This document shows positions 22,818 to 34,010 of a stretch of DNA of 64,000 nt, in pieces. Within the stretch, counting starts at the first letter, position 1. Every line of letters starts with the position of its first letter. Where the stretch lies: positions 4,650,131-4,714,130 of the forward strand of contig CM044962.1 of assembly GCA_024516035.1 (NCBI GenBank). The letters are read 5' to 3'. A model generated the notes under the pieces. It was not told where the DNA came from and made no database searches. It saw nothing but the letters and a program-made list of their open reading frames with translations. The translations under genes and the position numbers were made by a program. Source of the DNA: Bactericera cockerelli. Its lineage: Eukaryota > Arthropoda > Insecta > Hemiptera > Triozidae.

Positions 22818-22907
22818 ATATTTATATACAGTACTTGATCTTAATTTGTTAAAAACTCACGAGAATCATGGTTGGACCATAAATAGCGTGTATGCCGAGG
22901 ACTCACA

Positions 22908-23042
22908 GACCTCAGTAGCTTGATCGATAAGGCGGCGGACTTGTAACCTGGAGGTCGGTGGTTCAAGTCCCGGTTTCAGCGTGGATTTCGTAAAGCGAGT
23001 TTGAGTAGTTGTGATATCACGATTGTGATTAACACAAATATG
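22908..23042 (+). repeat. SINE-D copy
   Basis: GACCTCAGTAGCTTGATCGA head, GGCGGACTTGTAACCTGGAG anticodon region (Thr-UGU-like), GGTTCAAGTCCC box B, then AAAGCGAGTTTGAGTAGTTG and a short GTGATTAACACAAATATGA end. Confidence 0.9.
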
Positions 23043-23246
23043 AAGGGAAAAAAAGATCTTTACGTTAGCGTAATCCAACGATTCGTTTATGTAAAAAGTA
23101 AGCAGTTGCTCAACGACCTAATAATAATAATAATGCTCTTTAGTGGAAGGTAACCAGCATGCGCGGATATAGCCCTCTTGTACTGGGGGGGCACAATCAC
23201 ACAATATGCCTAACTAGCGGGTTGCACCCGCCGCTTCGCAAGCCCA

Positions 23247-23420
<174 letters not shown>

Positions 23421-23608
23421 TCAATATTTTTCGTGTCACATATCCATTGTCCTTACTCGATGTAGCTTAAGAGCGGCTCATCAGAATTTTTCGATCAATA
23501 TGTCAAATGAAAGATCCAACCCTTGCAAAAACATTCTCCCTTTGAGTGGATAAGTCGTCACGACAAATTTCGAGAAAAAATGTCAATAAGGTCAAAAAAC
23601 GTATATTA

Positions 23609-25074
23609 TACAGGGTGTCCCACCAAAGTTGGACACCTCAAATAACTCGGCCCCTGAAAGAGTTTTTTTGAAAAATAAAAAATCTAATGGTACATGTCCT
23701 AATTTTGCGGTTTCAGGCATGAATTTTTTTTGTACAGGGTGGCTCAAAAGTCAGAAATTGAGGTGTCAACTTACGATTTTTAAATGGATCGACCTAAATT
23801 TTTTTTGATAATTTTACTTCTAAATCATATGGGTAGTCGAAATTGTCTAAAATTCAACGAGAAGTCCAAATCTGAAAGATAAAAACGAATTCAGAATGCC
23901 ATTTTCAATTTCGTGTCTACAACTACCTACTTTTTATTTCAAATTATAAGAGCGCGCGATTAGCTCAGTGGTTAAGCACCCGCTTGCCATGCGGAAGGTC
24001 CCGGGTTCGATCCCCCGTGCCGACAAAAATTTGTATTCTTAATTCGTTTACAATATTGTTTGTAAGGGATACCTTCCGGTACGCTCATGTTGACCCAGCA
24101 CCTATAATTGGGAAGTTATTGTGTCACTTCTCGCCCATCAGAAGGGAAGCATACTACGGGATGGGCAGGCTACAACACCGACCACAAGCGTCTACAGTAG
24201 CTCCTCTTTCACGGCTACGAAATAAAAAAGGCTGTGAAACACTCATCTTTAAAAAAAAAATAAAAAAAAAAATCAGTGTGGACACCAAATTGAAAATGGC
24301 TTCAAAATTCGTGTTTTTTACTTGTTTTTTCCTTACAATTTGAAGTCTTCGTTGAATTTTATACAACTTCAAATACCCACACGATAGATATAATATCTAC
24401 AGTGTGGTTCATGCGACATTTTTAGTTAAAACAGCATAACTTTTTAATATAATTAAAAATCGAAGTTTTTCTTGCATATTCAGTATTTCTATTCAATTGT
24501 ACGTCTCTTTGACTGCCCACATACAGGGTATTGCAAAAAAATTATGTCTCACCCTGTACAAAACTTTAGTTTTGTTTTTTGATATGACTCACAAAAAATG
24601 TGTAAAATTTGACGAGGATTATTCATCCGTAATAGAAAATTAAAAAAACTCGGTTTTAAAAAAAAATCAAGTCACTATTCCACTTGTGAAGCACCTTGTA
24701 TATATAAAAATTGATGCCAATTTCAAATGTGTGTTTTCATTACACGAACACTATCTATTCTTGTTATCGAAAAAATAAAACGAACTTGAGTTATTCGAGA
24801 TTAAAAAAAAAAAATGGTCTAAAAAGAACCACCCTGTATGTAATATTTTAGTTAAAAAAGTAGGAACCATGTAGAAGGAAAATTATCAAAAAAAAAATTC
24901 AGGTCGATCCATTTGAAAATCGAAAGTTGACTCCCTCAATTTTTTACCTTTGAGCCACCCTGAATATAAAAAAAATCATGACTGAAACCGCATAATTAGG
25001 ACATGTACCATTAGATATTTTATTTTTCAAAAACTCTTTCAGGGGCCGAGTAATTTGAGGTGGGAGACCCTGTA
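23609..25074. mobile_element. LIR-3: foldback element with a SINE-A in its loop
   Basis: Ends TACAGGGTGTCCCACC and GGTGGGAGACCCTGTA. Outer arms pair 23609-23825 with 24860-25074; an inner arm pairs near 23900-23926 with 24277-24300. A second TACAGGGTGG unit begins at 23735 inside the left arm and further CACCCTGTA units occur near 24550 and 24830. No coding capacity. Confidence 0.85.
23950..24272 (+). repeat. SINE-A copy in the LIR-3 loop
   Basis: Well preserved: GAGCGCGCGATTAGCTCAG head, GGTCCCGGGTTCGATCCCC box B, body and AAAAGGCTGTGAAACACTCA end with an A-rich tail. Confidence 0.93.
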
Positions 25075-25810
25075 TTTTTTGTTTACCCATCCATTTTATG
25101 TCCTTACTCGACGTAGCTCAAGAACGACTCATCAGAATTTCGTGATAACTCAAATGAAATCTTGAACCCTTGCTTATAACTTTCTCGTTTTTTTTGAGTT
25201 GATACATAAAAATCACATTTTTCGACCTAAATAGCATTTTTTTCCCGCCACGACAAATTTCGAGAAGAAATGGAATTTAGGTCGAAAAATGTGATTTTTA
25301 TGTGTCATTCATTCATTTTTTGTCCTTGCCCCGTGTAGCTTAACCCTAGAGATTATATTCCCTTTCTAATTGGTCTTAGAATTGGGAATTATTTTGGGGC
25401 CCGAAAAAACTGGGGGGGCACGTGCCCCCCGTGCCCCCCCCCTATATCCGCGCGTGGTAACCAGGCGAGTTTAATGCTCAATGCATTTTCTACCACACCT
25501 AACCCTCAGAGTCTTATTATTATCTGATCACAAACTCAAATTTATGAGGAAATATTCATGCATTGGGGGGATTCGAACCAACGGATCCCTACGCTACCTG
25601 GATTTCATATAGTTTCTGGATTGTAAAATAAATACGTATACATAGTTTCAAATTAAAGGTCAAGTGAAGACTAGTTGAATTTTTTATTTACATCATTATG
25701 AAGCTACTTGACAAAGTATCCTTGTTGGAGAATTATATTTTGAGTGATAAGGAAAGTCGTGTGGTGTCACACGACTTTCACTATTTTTTTTGAGAATAAT
25801 TTCTTCTTGG

Positions 25811-25984
25811 TAATAAAATTGTGCCCCGGAACTGCTTTCGCATTACTTCAGGGGCCACTTAACCTTTACATCCATGCCACTCCGGAAACGGAGAAACTCG
25901 GTCAGAATTTTCTGGCTGGGATTCGAACCCGCAACCCCGCGGTTAGTAACCAATGCTCTTAAGCACTGAGCCACGGAGGTCGGC
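25811..25984 (-). repeat. SINE-F copy
   Basis: Minus-strand head GCCGACCTCCGTGGCTCAG and TTAAGAGCATTGGTTACTAA, box B GGGTTCGAATCCC, then CCGTTTCCGGAGTGGCATG and AAGCAGTTCCGGGGCAC. Confidence 0.9.
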
Positions 25985-26070
25985 ACTCTCCTACCTATGG
26001 CTATAAGAGAACGGAAATTTTTTTAGCTGTGATATCCAGTTTTCTCTTATAAAGAGCTCATTTTCTATTA
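25985..26070. repeat. Pogo/Tigger-like MITE remnant
   Basis: GGCTATAAGAGAACGG and ATCCAGTTTTCTCTTATAAA, resembling the better-bounded copy at 31806. The same arrangement next to a SINE-F recurs at 33921-34010. Confidence 0.4.
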
Positions 26071-26130
26071 GGACGTTAGGAAAACATGTGCCGTTTTTTT
26101 TTCAAACTAATAATTTGAAATACATAAATA

Positions 26131-27020
26131 TACAGGGTCTTCATAAAGTCTCACCCAGGCTTAGGTTTCTCGAAAACGACTCAGAATATCAAAAAACGCA
26201 AAAACCCGTATTCCTTTATATTTAGGGGGATTGATTTTCAGCCAAAAATTTTTTGCCTACACGGCCCCAGTCAGGCTGGGCATGGACCAACTTTAAAATC
26301 TTAATTAGAATGGTATGTCTTGTGGCATATTGTTTTAAAGGTCTTATTGAGAGAAGTTCATTACAATAAATTTCAGTGTGCTACGACTTACCGTTCTCGA
26401 GATACAGGGTCGGACGTCCTGCGTAATATCCATATATTTTGACCTATAACTCGATAACCGTAAATTATGGAGAAATTTTTTCCTGTTAATAATAACTCCT
26501 TATGACAAGACCTTTCGAACAAGTTATGACTCGACATACTCTGTTGATGTTAGTTTCTGGTCGGTTTCGTCAGCCAGCCGGACGAACAGTCGAAAAAAAA
26601 TTAACAAAAAAACAAATCAAATTTTAACTTGTTCGAAAGTCCTTGCTATAAGGAGTTATTATTATCAAGAAAAATTTTCTCCATAATTTACGGTTAACGA
26701 GTTATACCTCAAAATATAGGGATATTACGCAGGACGTCCGACCCTGTATCTCGAGAACGGTAAGTTGTAGCACACTGAAATTTATTGTAATGAACTTCTC
26801 TTAATAAGACCTTTAAAACAATATGCCACAAGACATACCATTCTATTTAAGATTTTAAAGTTGGTCCATGCCCAGCCTGACTGGGGCCGTGTAGGCAAAA
26901 AAAAATTGGCTGAAAATCAATCCCCCTAAATATAAAGGAATACGGGTTTTTGCGTTTTTTGATATTCTGAGTCGTTTTCGAGAAACCTAGGCCTGGGTGA
27001 GACTTTATGAAGACCCTGTA
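26131..27020. mobile_element. LIR-1 copy 2, complete foldback element (890 bp)
   Basis: Begins TACAGGGTCTTCATAAAG and ends with the complement. Arms of about 400 bp surround a loop near 26536-26615. Each arm also contains a second internal TACAGGGTCGGACGTCC unit. Copy 3 at 44074 has the loop in the opposite orientation, so the two copies face opposite ways. A TA target site is consistent with both copies. Confidence 0.93.
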
Positions 27021-27025
27021 TACAT

Positions 27026-27085
27026 AATATATGTCCTAACTAAAGGGCGGGGATACCTTTGGCAATCTCTTCCACCCACCCACCG
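27026..27085 (-). repeat. LINE 3'-end fragment
   Basis: Minus strand GGTGGAAGAGATTGCCAAAG, CCCCGCCCTTTAGTTAGGAC; it abuts LIR-1 copy 2, which may have inserted into it. Confidence 0.6.
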
Positions 27086-27838
27086 AACCCTTAAAAACCC
27101 AAACGTACTACAAATTCTTGTGTTTATAAGAGCATCGTGACAGATGAATCACCCTGTATCGTACCAGAATTTCGTGACATATGAACCACCCTTATCCGTA
27201 GAATTTGTCTAATTTTTAATCGATTTTTCTCACAGTATTTTTCTCCTAAGCTTCTGTTTTTTGTTACTTTTTTATATTATTACCTCTTCTTCACAACCTT
27301 TTTTCACTCTGCATAATCTGTTGTAAATTTTATGGTTCAAAGTATGTATCAAATATCTTTCCTATATCAATTTATTTTAGCACTGTGTTATCTATTTTAT
27401 GTTGGGTTCATTGATGTTTTGTAAATAGAATTTCTCCTTATTTTTTGTAATCAATATTTTTAGGTGTTGATGGAATCGAGGTGTGAATTCAACCGTCTTG
27501 AACAACTTGGCTAGTGATGATGGTATTTGTTTCATGTTATAAATAAATAAATAAGGCATTGTTTTTATATATATATAAAAAGAAAATATAAATACAAAAA
27601 AGTAACATCATTAAAAAAGAGTAAAACACCGTGAAAACATGCTTAGATTATTTGCAAAGGGTCCATACTCCATCTGTGCTCTTATTTATTAACACTTTAG
27701 AGACTATTTCAACCCATCGGCATAGTTTTTGGTGCTACAACAAGAACTGTGAAAAAATAATTTCTTACTACAAAAGAATACTTAGTTAAAATAATTTTTC
27801 CAAATCAATTTTTCTTTTTATTCCAGAATACTTTTAAG

Positions 27839-27872
<34 letters not shown>

Positions 27873-28169
27873 GATAAAAAAAGTCCCTTCTTGAAAAGGG
27901 ATAGAAATGCGCTGTGATTGGTCGAAATTCCCACCAGAGGCCGTGTTAAGCGATTAGTTTAGGACTAGTCAATATATTCCTGTTTCAGAATTTGGGTCTT
28001 AGCCTCTCAATTTTTTTTCATTGTTTTTTTTTTTATATATATAATTATAAATGTATATTTATGTTAGTTTTTTTTAATACAATTTTTGTGGATCTCACCC
28101 TAAGGAATACTTTTAAGGAAAACCCAGACGAGCCAAGTGAAGCTTACAGTTCACAAAACACAAAAAAAT
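27086..28169. other. Nothing coding recognised
   Basis: AT-rich; a lone CACCCTGTATCG unit near 27152 and a long A-run at about 27843-27871. Short ORFs only. Confidence 0.45.
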
Positions 28170-28492
28170 GAGCGCGCGATTAGCTCAGTGGTAAAGCACT
28201 CGCTTGCCATGCGGAAGGTCCTGGGTTCGATCCCCCGTGCCGACAAAAATTTGTATTCTTAATTTGGTTACAATTGTTTGTAAGGGATACCTTCCGGTGC
28301 GCTCGTGTTGACCCAGCACCTAAATGGGAAGTATTGTGTCACTTCTCGCCCATCAGAGGGAGGCATACTACGGGATGGGAAGGCTACAACACAGACCACA
28401 AGCGTCTACAGTAGCTCCTGTTTCATGGCTACGAAATAAAAAAAAAAGGCTGTGAAACACTCATTAAAAAAAAAAAAAAAAAAAAAAAAAAA
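28170..28492 (+). repeat. SINE-A copy, best preserved
   Basis: Full length, from GAGCGCGCGATTAGCTCAG to GCTGTGAAACACTCATT plus about 28 A. The tRNA-Gly(GCC)-like anticodon arm (CGCTTGCCATGCGGAAG) is clear. Confidence 0.95.
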
Positions 28493-28803
28493 CCACTCCT
28501 ATGTTTTTATGTTGTTTGTATTTCACTCTCACAAAGTAACCTTTACCTTAATAATGTCCATATTGACCTACTCCGATTCGATTTTCTTATCACTGTGATA
28601 AGGACTAAGAGACGTGTTATCTGTTATCTCCTGAGGCTCATCAGGTAGTAGATGCCTTACGCCTTAGCACGTAAACAAATTAAATATTGACGGATTTCGG
28701 AATCCAATTGAATATAATATGAGTACAAAAAATTATATTGCCGGGGATCGACCTTGTAGTCCACGTATTCCGTCATTCAACTTGGCCATCCAGGAACTTT
28801 ACC

Positions 28804-29259
28804 GTGCACTGGTAGTCAAGTGGTTAAAGCGCTAGCTTGGTAATCTAGGTAGCGTATGGCTCCGTTGGTTCGAAACCCACCCAGTGCATGAATTTTTCCT
28901 TATGAATTTGAGATTTTTTTCAAATTTGGGTTTAACGTCGCTTTCTACTGCATGGTCATAATCCGACGGGGTGTTACCCTCCATTCGCAGAAAACTCACA
29001 AACCTGCTGCTACCCACATTAACCTCACTGAGTTGGGCCGGAATGCCAGCATCACGAAGCCTGCACCTCGCTGGACGTTGCTTAACTTCGGTGATCCTAC
29101 GAGAATCGCTGCATTCAACACGCCATCGACGCTTGTTAAAATTTGAGCTTGTGACCACATAATAATAAGACTCTGAGGGTTAGGTGGTAGAGAATTAACT
29201 TTGAGCATTAACCTCGCCTGGTGGTTACCTTCCACTGAAGAGCGTTATTATTATTATTA
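28804..29259 (+). repeat. SINE-B copy split by a SINE-H
   Basis: The head and first body part are at 28804-28912 and the remainder at 29140-29259, ending (TTA)n. The gap is exactly the SINE-H insertion. Confidence 0.93.
28913..29139 (-). repeat. SINE-H copy (5S-derived) with 8-bp target duplication
   Basis: Full length on the minus strand: 5S-like head (GTTGAATGCAGCGATTCTCG, GATCACCGAAGTTAAGCAAC, CTTCGTGATGCTGGCATTCC), central domain, GCAGTAGAAAGCGACG and an A-rich 3' end. Flanked by AATTTGAG at 28905-28912 and 29140-29147, showing retrotransposition. Confidence 0.95.
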
Positions 29260-29814
29260 GTTTCACATATCGAGGAGTTTAACATTTCAAAGTTCGAACA
29301 CTTCTTCCACTGAGGAGTTATATTATTATTATTTTATTATTAGTTTCACATATCGAGGAGTTCCACATTTCCAAGCTCGACTGATGTATCTTTGATAAGT
29401 TTTATGTTAGATCGTTTTATGTTTTTTATTACGATTAGTTAGGGAAATGAATTGTAAAATTAGTTAGTACAGGGTAAATATGCCGTATATTGTTCACATA
29501 AATAAATCTATGACGTAGAACAGAGAGACAGCGCATCTGGTGATACCGACATGTAATGGGAAGAGCCCAGGTGTTAGCCGAGGACATTTCCTGCAGGGAA
29601 ATTAGGAGACTGAAAAAGAGAAGACTATGGAGACTAATTGCAATAATTGCCTAATTACTCATTTGTCTCCGAACACTTGTCACTAATTACAGGGTCATTT
29701 AGTACTAAGCACGTGTGCTATCTAATTACAGATATGTATCTAATAACTAATAACATGTAATATATCTAATAACAGATAAAATATGTATCTAATTTGTACT
29801 ATGTTGTCCCGGTA
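29260..29814. other. Nothing recognised
   Basis: Contains a short direct repeat (TTAGTTTCACATATCGAGGAG near 29258 and 29340), but no gene. Confidence 0.45.
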
Positions 29815-30081
29815 TGTCCCAGTAGGTCAGTGGTAAAGGCAACACTCTGTGAATCCAAAGATTCCAGAGTTCGTGGGTTCGAAATTTTTTCTGATCTGTT
29901 CTTGAGTGTTCGGGGTCCTACTCATACCTCGTGAGGAAAAATGAGTAGCTGCTTTAAAGTGAGCAGCGACCAGTGGGGGAATTATAGGAAAAAATAAGAT
30001 ATTAAGATATTCAAAAATATGGAAAAGTCCTATAATCTGCGCTATCCACTAAAAATTGTGATATAATAACACAAAGAAACA
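29815..30081 (+). repeat. Chimeric SINE: SINE-C head on SINE-E body
   Basis: The head TGTCCCAGTAGGTCAGTGGT to GAGTTCGTGGGTTCGAAA is SINE-C. The sequence then switches to the SINE-E body (GTTCGGGGTCCTACTCATAC, GCAGCGACCAGTGG, GCGCTATCCACTAAAA, ATAATAACACAAAGAAA). The join is at the box B region. Confidence 0.85.
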
Positions 30082-30690
30082 CATTTATTTATTATTTTAT
30101 CATACAGGTAATGCATACAAATATCCGTCTATATTAACTATCATAATATTTTATCCATTTTTTTCATTGTTAAATTAATTATTTGTATGTACATAATGTC
30201 CATTTATTCCTAATAAAGCGTTGTATGATAATAATAATTCATTGTTATGTTGTCTACAATACATCGTTTTCTTTTGTTGTATACTGTTTCACGTCAAAGC
30301 AAGCGTCTATAGGTTTCGCCTGCTACATTCCCAGCCACACGTGACAACCCGCTCCTACTGCCCTTCAAACTAAATGTTTGCGGAAACTAACAATACGAGT
30401 TAACTAGTTTTTTTTTATTCACAACAGAGAAAATAGGCTGGGACTGAACTAGTTTGATACCGTAGAAAATAAAATTTATTGTGCTCCCAGCCAGGCGCGG
30501 TCGGTGGGAAAATGTTTTGGGGGTGCTGCCTCATAATCCGGCCTGGAATGGGATTTATAGACCTAAAAAGTTTTGTTTGCCATGCGAATCATAATAATTA
30601 TGCATTAACTAGAAACGTGTGCTAATTTTTACTGTGTGTCCTAATGCCTTGATAGTTTTCTACAGTTAATATTAATGATAGATATGAAAA
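30082..30690. other. Nothing recognised
   Basis: AT-rich with no gene or repeat of the named families. Confidence 0.45.
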
Positions 30691-30957
30691 ACACTTTAGT
30701 GGAAGGTAAGTACTAGGCGAGGTTAATGCTCAAAGCATTTTGTACTACCGAACCCTGTGAGTCTGATTATTTTCTGGTCACAAACTCAAATTAATGAGGA
30801 AAAGTAGGAGCAAGGACTCTGATTGTTAAGTCTCCACTGTAAATAAATATCATTAAAAAAAAAAAATGAGGAAAAATTCAGTTGGGATTCGAACCAACGA
30901 ATCCCTACCTGGATGAACAGACTAGCGCGGTAACCACTTGACTACCTGCAGTGCACG
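30691..30957 (-). repeat. SINE-B copy interrupted by a 61-bp insertion
   Basis: Minus-strand SINE-B with head (GTGCACTGCAGGTAGTCAAG) and box B GGTTCGAATCCC; the tail lies at 30691-30803. The insert and its 11-bp duplicate sit in the AATTTTTCCTCAT part. Confidence 0.9.
30804..30864 (+). mobile_element. 61-bp polyadenylated retrocopy end
   Basis: GGACTCTGATTGTTAAGTC ... AATAAATATCATT plus an A-run, flanked by AATGAGGAAAA at 30793-30803 and 30865-30875. The form is that of an extremely 5'-truncated LINE or mRNA 3' end. Confidence 0.8.
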
Positions 30958-31054
30958 CGCGGTTCCACGTTTCTCGGGGTGTTTTGCTCAAGGCTCTCTC
31001 TATACTCTATAGATTAGACTTTAGAGAATGAATTCGCCAGACTCATCTCGTTAG

Positions 31055-31105
31055 GAGGTTAGGACTGTTAAGAGGTTAGGACTGTCGAGAGGTTAGGACT
31101 GTTAA
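31055..31105. repeat. 17-bp tandem repeat, three units
   Basis: GAGGTTAGGACTGTTAA at 31055, 31072 (two changes) and 31089. A separate 15-bp CCCACAGACCCATGA duplicate and CCCCACA run lie at 31150-31202. Confidence 0.9.
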
Positions 31106-31370
31106 GAGTTCAAGAGGACCACGTGGTCGCGTGCTGATGATCTCACAGACCCACAGACCCATGACCCACAGACCCATGACCCACACCCCACACCCCACAC
31201 CGATGCCAATGCTGAGTTTTTTCACTTCAGTATTGCGTGAGATTTGGCCTGTGCGATTGTGATTTGCGAATTTCACTAGTGACGACTGTGACGACTACTT
31301 TGATAGTTATTTTGATTCGCTTCTTTGAAACTTTTGAATAATATAATAACACTGACTCTATTCCACTATA

Positions 31371-31497
31371 ATTTAGTGGAAGGTAACCACCAGGCGAGGT
31401 GGTTAATGCTTACATCAGTTTCTACCACCTAGCCCTCGGAGTTTTATTATTATATGTGGTCACAAACTCAAATCAATGAGGAAAAAAATTATTCGGT
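31371..31497 (-). repeat. SINE-B, left half of a head-to-head pair
   Basis: TAGTGGAAGGTAACCACC to CAATGAGGAAAAAAA, lacking the tRNA head; it meets another SINE-B in the opposite orientation. Confidence 0.8.
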
Positions 31498-31690
31498 CAA
31501 GGCCTTAGTCTGGTAATCCAGGCAGCGTAGGGATCCTTTGGTTCGAATCCCACCCAATGTATAAATTTTTCCTCATTTGTTTGAGTTTGTCACCACAGAA
31601 TAATAAGATTGTGAGGGTTAGGTGGTAGAAAATACTTTGAGCATTAACCTCGCCTGGTGGTTACATTCCACTAAAGAGTATTATTATTGT
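31498..31690 (+). repeat. SINE-B, right half of a head-to-head pair
   Basis: Starts within the head (CTTAGTCTGGTAATCCAGG), box B GGTTCGAATCCC, full body, TTATTATTG tail. With the preceding copy it forms an inverted repeat of over 100 bp per arm. Confidence 0.85.
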
Positions 31691-31805
31691 TAAAGTGCCT
31701 TTTTACTTTGACTAAAAAGTAGAACTGTTAGCGTAATGCTTTTAATACGTTTCGAGCGAATATCGACAGTCTAAATAAAGCACTACTGCAATATATGTTG
31801 TAATG

Positions 31806-31995
31806 TACAGTCAAAACTTGATATAAGAGAACTCGAGTTACCCAAGGGACCTGAACTTTTTCTCTTATTTCTAGGTTTTCCTTATCAAGAGGTTATTTTC
31901 TCTCATAGAGAGGTAAATTGGACCTGGAAATCGTTCTCTAATTTGTTATATCCAGGTTTCTCTTATACATATCCAAGTTGGGCTTTACACTTGTA
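31806..31995. mobile_element. Pogo/Tigger-like MITE
   Basis: Starts TACAGTCAAAACTTGATATA and ends AACTTGG/ATATCC sequence in inverted order up to TTGTA, with internal ATAAGAGAA, CTGGAAATCG and ATATCCAGGTTTCTC. TA-bounded CAGT...-type ends with ATAAGAGAAC fit pogo-like elements. No ORF; ends are diverged. Confidence 0.5.
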
Positions 31996-32649
31996 GAGCT
32001 ATACAATACATAGGTAGTACATAAGTTGACTTTCTCTTAGTTTTTGCCGTTCAACCTGTTTCGACTCACGCGGTCAATTTTGACAAAACCATGTAAGTCC
32101 ACTCAGATTATTCTGACCAACATTTTATATAATTTTTTTCGTTTTTTTTTTTTCAAGCTGAGATTTACACAGCCTTTTTTATTTCGTAGCCATGAAACAG
32201 TAGCATTATTTTAAATGAATAAACAAATAATAAATACCCGGTGTACGGGAGTATGTTTACGGGAATAGCCCTATTTACAATGCGTGAACAATAAAAATGT
32301 CAATAAATACAAAGATTAGAATAAAAGATTCAAAGAAGATTCTTATTGACTAACATTTTCAAATATTAACATATAAATTAATCTTTCTTGATAATCCGCT
32401 GTTTATATATTTTATCATATAAAATATGGAACTGTGAATACATTGCTTGATAAATATAAAGTACAAATTGTTTGTTGAATTCAAAGTCCAACCAAGAATT
32501 ACTACATTGATAGTTAGGTGGAATCTTCCACTATTTCGTGTCAATATTAGGAATCGAACATGTCAGAAGTTGAACTTCATTCAGGGTCCACTGCGCACCC
32601 GATCCCACCCAATGCTTTTGATTTTTCCGCATTTATTTGATTATGTTTG
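31996..32649. other. No gene seen; SINE-A tail scrap
   Basis: Minus-strand SINE-A end (AGCCTTTTTTATTTCGTAGC) at about 32165-32205; otherwise unassigned AT-rich DNA. Confidence 0.5.
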
Positions 32650-32790
32650 TCCGTCCCGGTAGCTCAGTGGTAAAGGCGGCACTCTGTGAATCCAGACGTT
32701 CCAGTGGTCGTGGGTTCGAAACCCAGCTGGGACATGACAAGTTATCGAGTATAACTATCTTGGATTTTTCCTCATTTATATATTTGAGAA
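32650..32790 (+). repeat. SINE-C copy
   Basis: TCCCGGTAGCTCAGTGGTAA head, GGGTTCGAAACCC box B, GGGACATGACAAGTTATCG; body shortened. Confidence 0.88.
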
Positions 32791-32816
32791 TTGGACCACT
32801 TAATCATGGCTAACAA

Positions 32817-33298
32817 GTCTCTCACTCTCTCTCTCCCTTCCTTCTCCTCATCTCCGTCCCTCCTTTATCTCTCTCTCCCCCTCTCCCTCCCTCCTTTATC
32901 TCTCTCTCCCCCTCTCCCTCCCTCTATATCTCTCTCTCTCCCCCTCATCATCTCTGACTTCTCTCTATATGTCTCTCCCTTTTTTCCCCTCTCCTCTATA
33001 TTTCTCTCTACCCCTTACTCCACTATATCCTATTTTTTTCTTTCTCTCTTTCACTAACTTTATTAATTTTCTCTCTCCCCCTACCTCTCCTTCTCCCTCT
33101 CTCTCTCTCCTTCTCCCTCTCTTCTTCTCCCTCTCTTCTTCTCCCTCTCTTCTTCTCCTTCTGTTTATCTCCTTCTCCCCCTCCCTCCTCTACTCCCCTT
33201 TCCTCCTCTCCCCCCTCTCTCTCCCTCTACTCCCCCTTCTACCTCTTCTCCTTCTCTCTCCCCCTACCTCTTTTTCTCTCCCTCCCTTCCTCTCCCGT
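32817..33298. repeat. Pyrimidine (CT/CCT) low-complexity tract
   Basis: About 480 bp almost entirely C and T on the plus strand, made of CTCTCTCC and CTTCTCCCT blocks. Open frames here (Ser/Leu/Pro-rich) are compositional. Confidence 0.95.
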
Positions 33299-33357
33299 AC
33301 TTATTTCATCAATAAGACGTACCTTGGTGTAACTGGTATCAATTATTCGGCAATAGT

Positions 33358-33566
33358 AATAATAATATCATTTACATGCTTATATACATAATTATTATGT
33401 ATGTATTTATTTGCAAATAGGTAAGTAGGTAGTAGTCATACTTGATATACCCTAACTGAAATAACTATAATAATAATATCATGCACATAATTACATATGT
33501 ATTAGTAAATAGGTAAGTAGGTAGTAGTCAATATACATACTTGCTATACCCTAACTGAAATAACTA
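33358..33566. repeat. Tandem duplication, unit about 111 bp
   Basis: AATAATAATATCAT... TAGGTAAGTAGGTAGTAGTC ... ATACCCTAACTGAAATAACT occurs at 33358 and again from 33469, with small indels. Confidence 0.85.
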
Positions 33567-33748
33567 CTGCACGACTAGCTGTCAAGCATTTTGAAAGTTA
33601 TTTTCAACATTGAATATTTTGTATTAATACGGTGCATTTACTGTTCATTTTCATGTGAAAAATTATTTTGAATATGAACAGAACTTTTATGTATGACTGT
33701 ACTACAACTAGACTCTCTTTCCTTTTTTTTTTTCTTTTTTTTTTAAAG

Positions 33749-33920
33749 GTAGTTGTGCCCGGAACCGCCTACGCATTATTTCTCGGCACTTTTACCTTAC
33801 ATTCATGCCATTCCGAAAACGGAAAAACCCGGTTAGAATTTTCCGCTCCGGCCGGGATTCGAACCCGCAACCTCCGGGTCAGCAACCAATACTCTTAACC
33901 ACTGAGCCACGGAGGTCGGC
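33749..33920 (-). repeat. SINE-F copy
   Basis: Minus-strand GCCGACCTCCGTGGCTCAG, GGGTTCGAATCCCGG, CCGTTTTCGGAATGGCATG, GGCGGTTCCGGGCACAA. Followed by pogo-like remnant sequence to 34010, as at 25984. Confidence 0.92.
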
Positions 33921-34010
33921 ACTCTCTTACCTGGCTATAAGAGAACTCTCGGGACCGGACTAGAAAGCTGTGATATCCAGGTTTCTCTTATAAAAAGCTC
34001 ATTTTCTGTC

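Noticed and set aside
28170..28245. tRNA-Gly-like sequence as a real tRNA gene
   Set aside because: The acceptor stem does not pair and the sequence continues into the SINE-A body present in other copies. The same argument applies to the other tRNA-like heads.
31140..31205. CRISPR-like or telomere-like repeats (CCCACAGACCCATGA; GGTTAGG)
   Set aside because: Only two or three short adjacent units without spacers, and not the insect telomere unit TTAGG in tandem.
32791..33391. Ser/Leu/Pro-rich open frames
   Set aside because: They come from the pyrimidine tract; no domain, no codon pattern.
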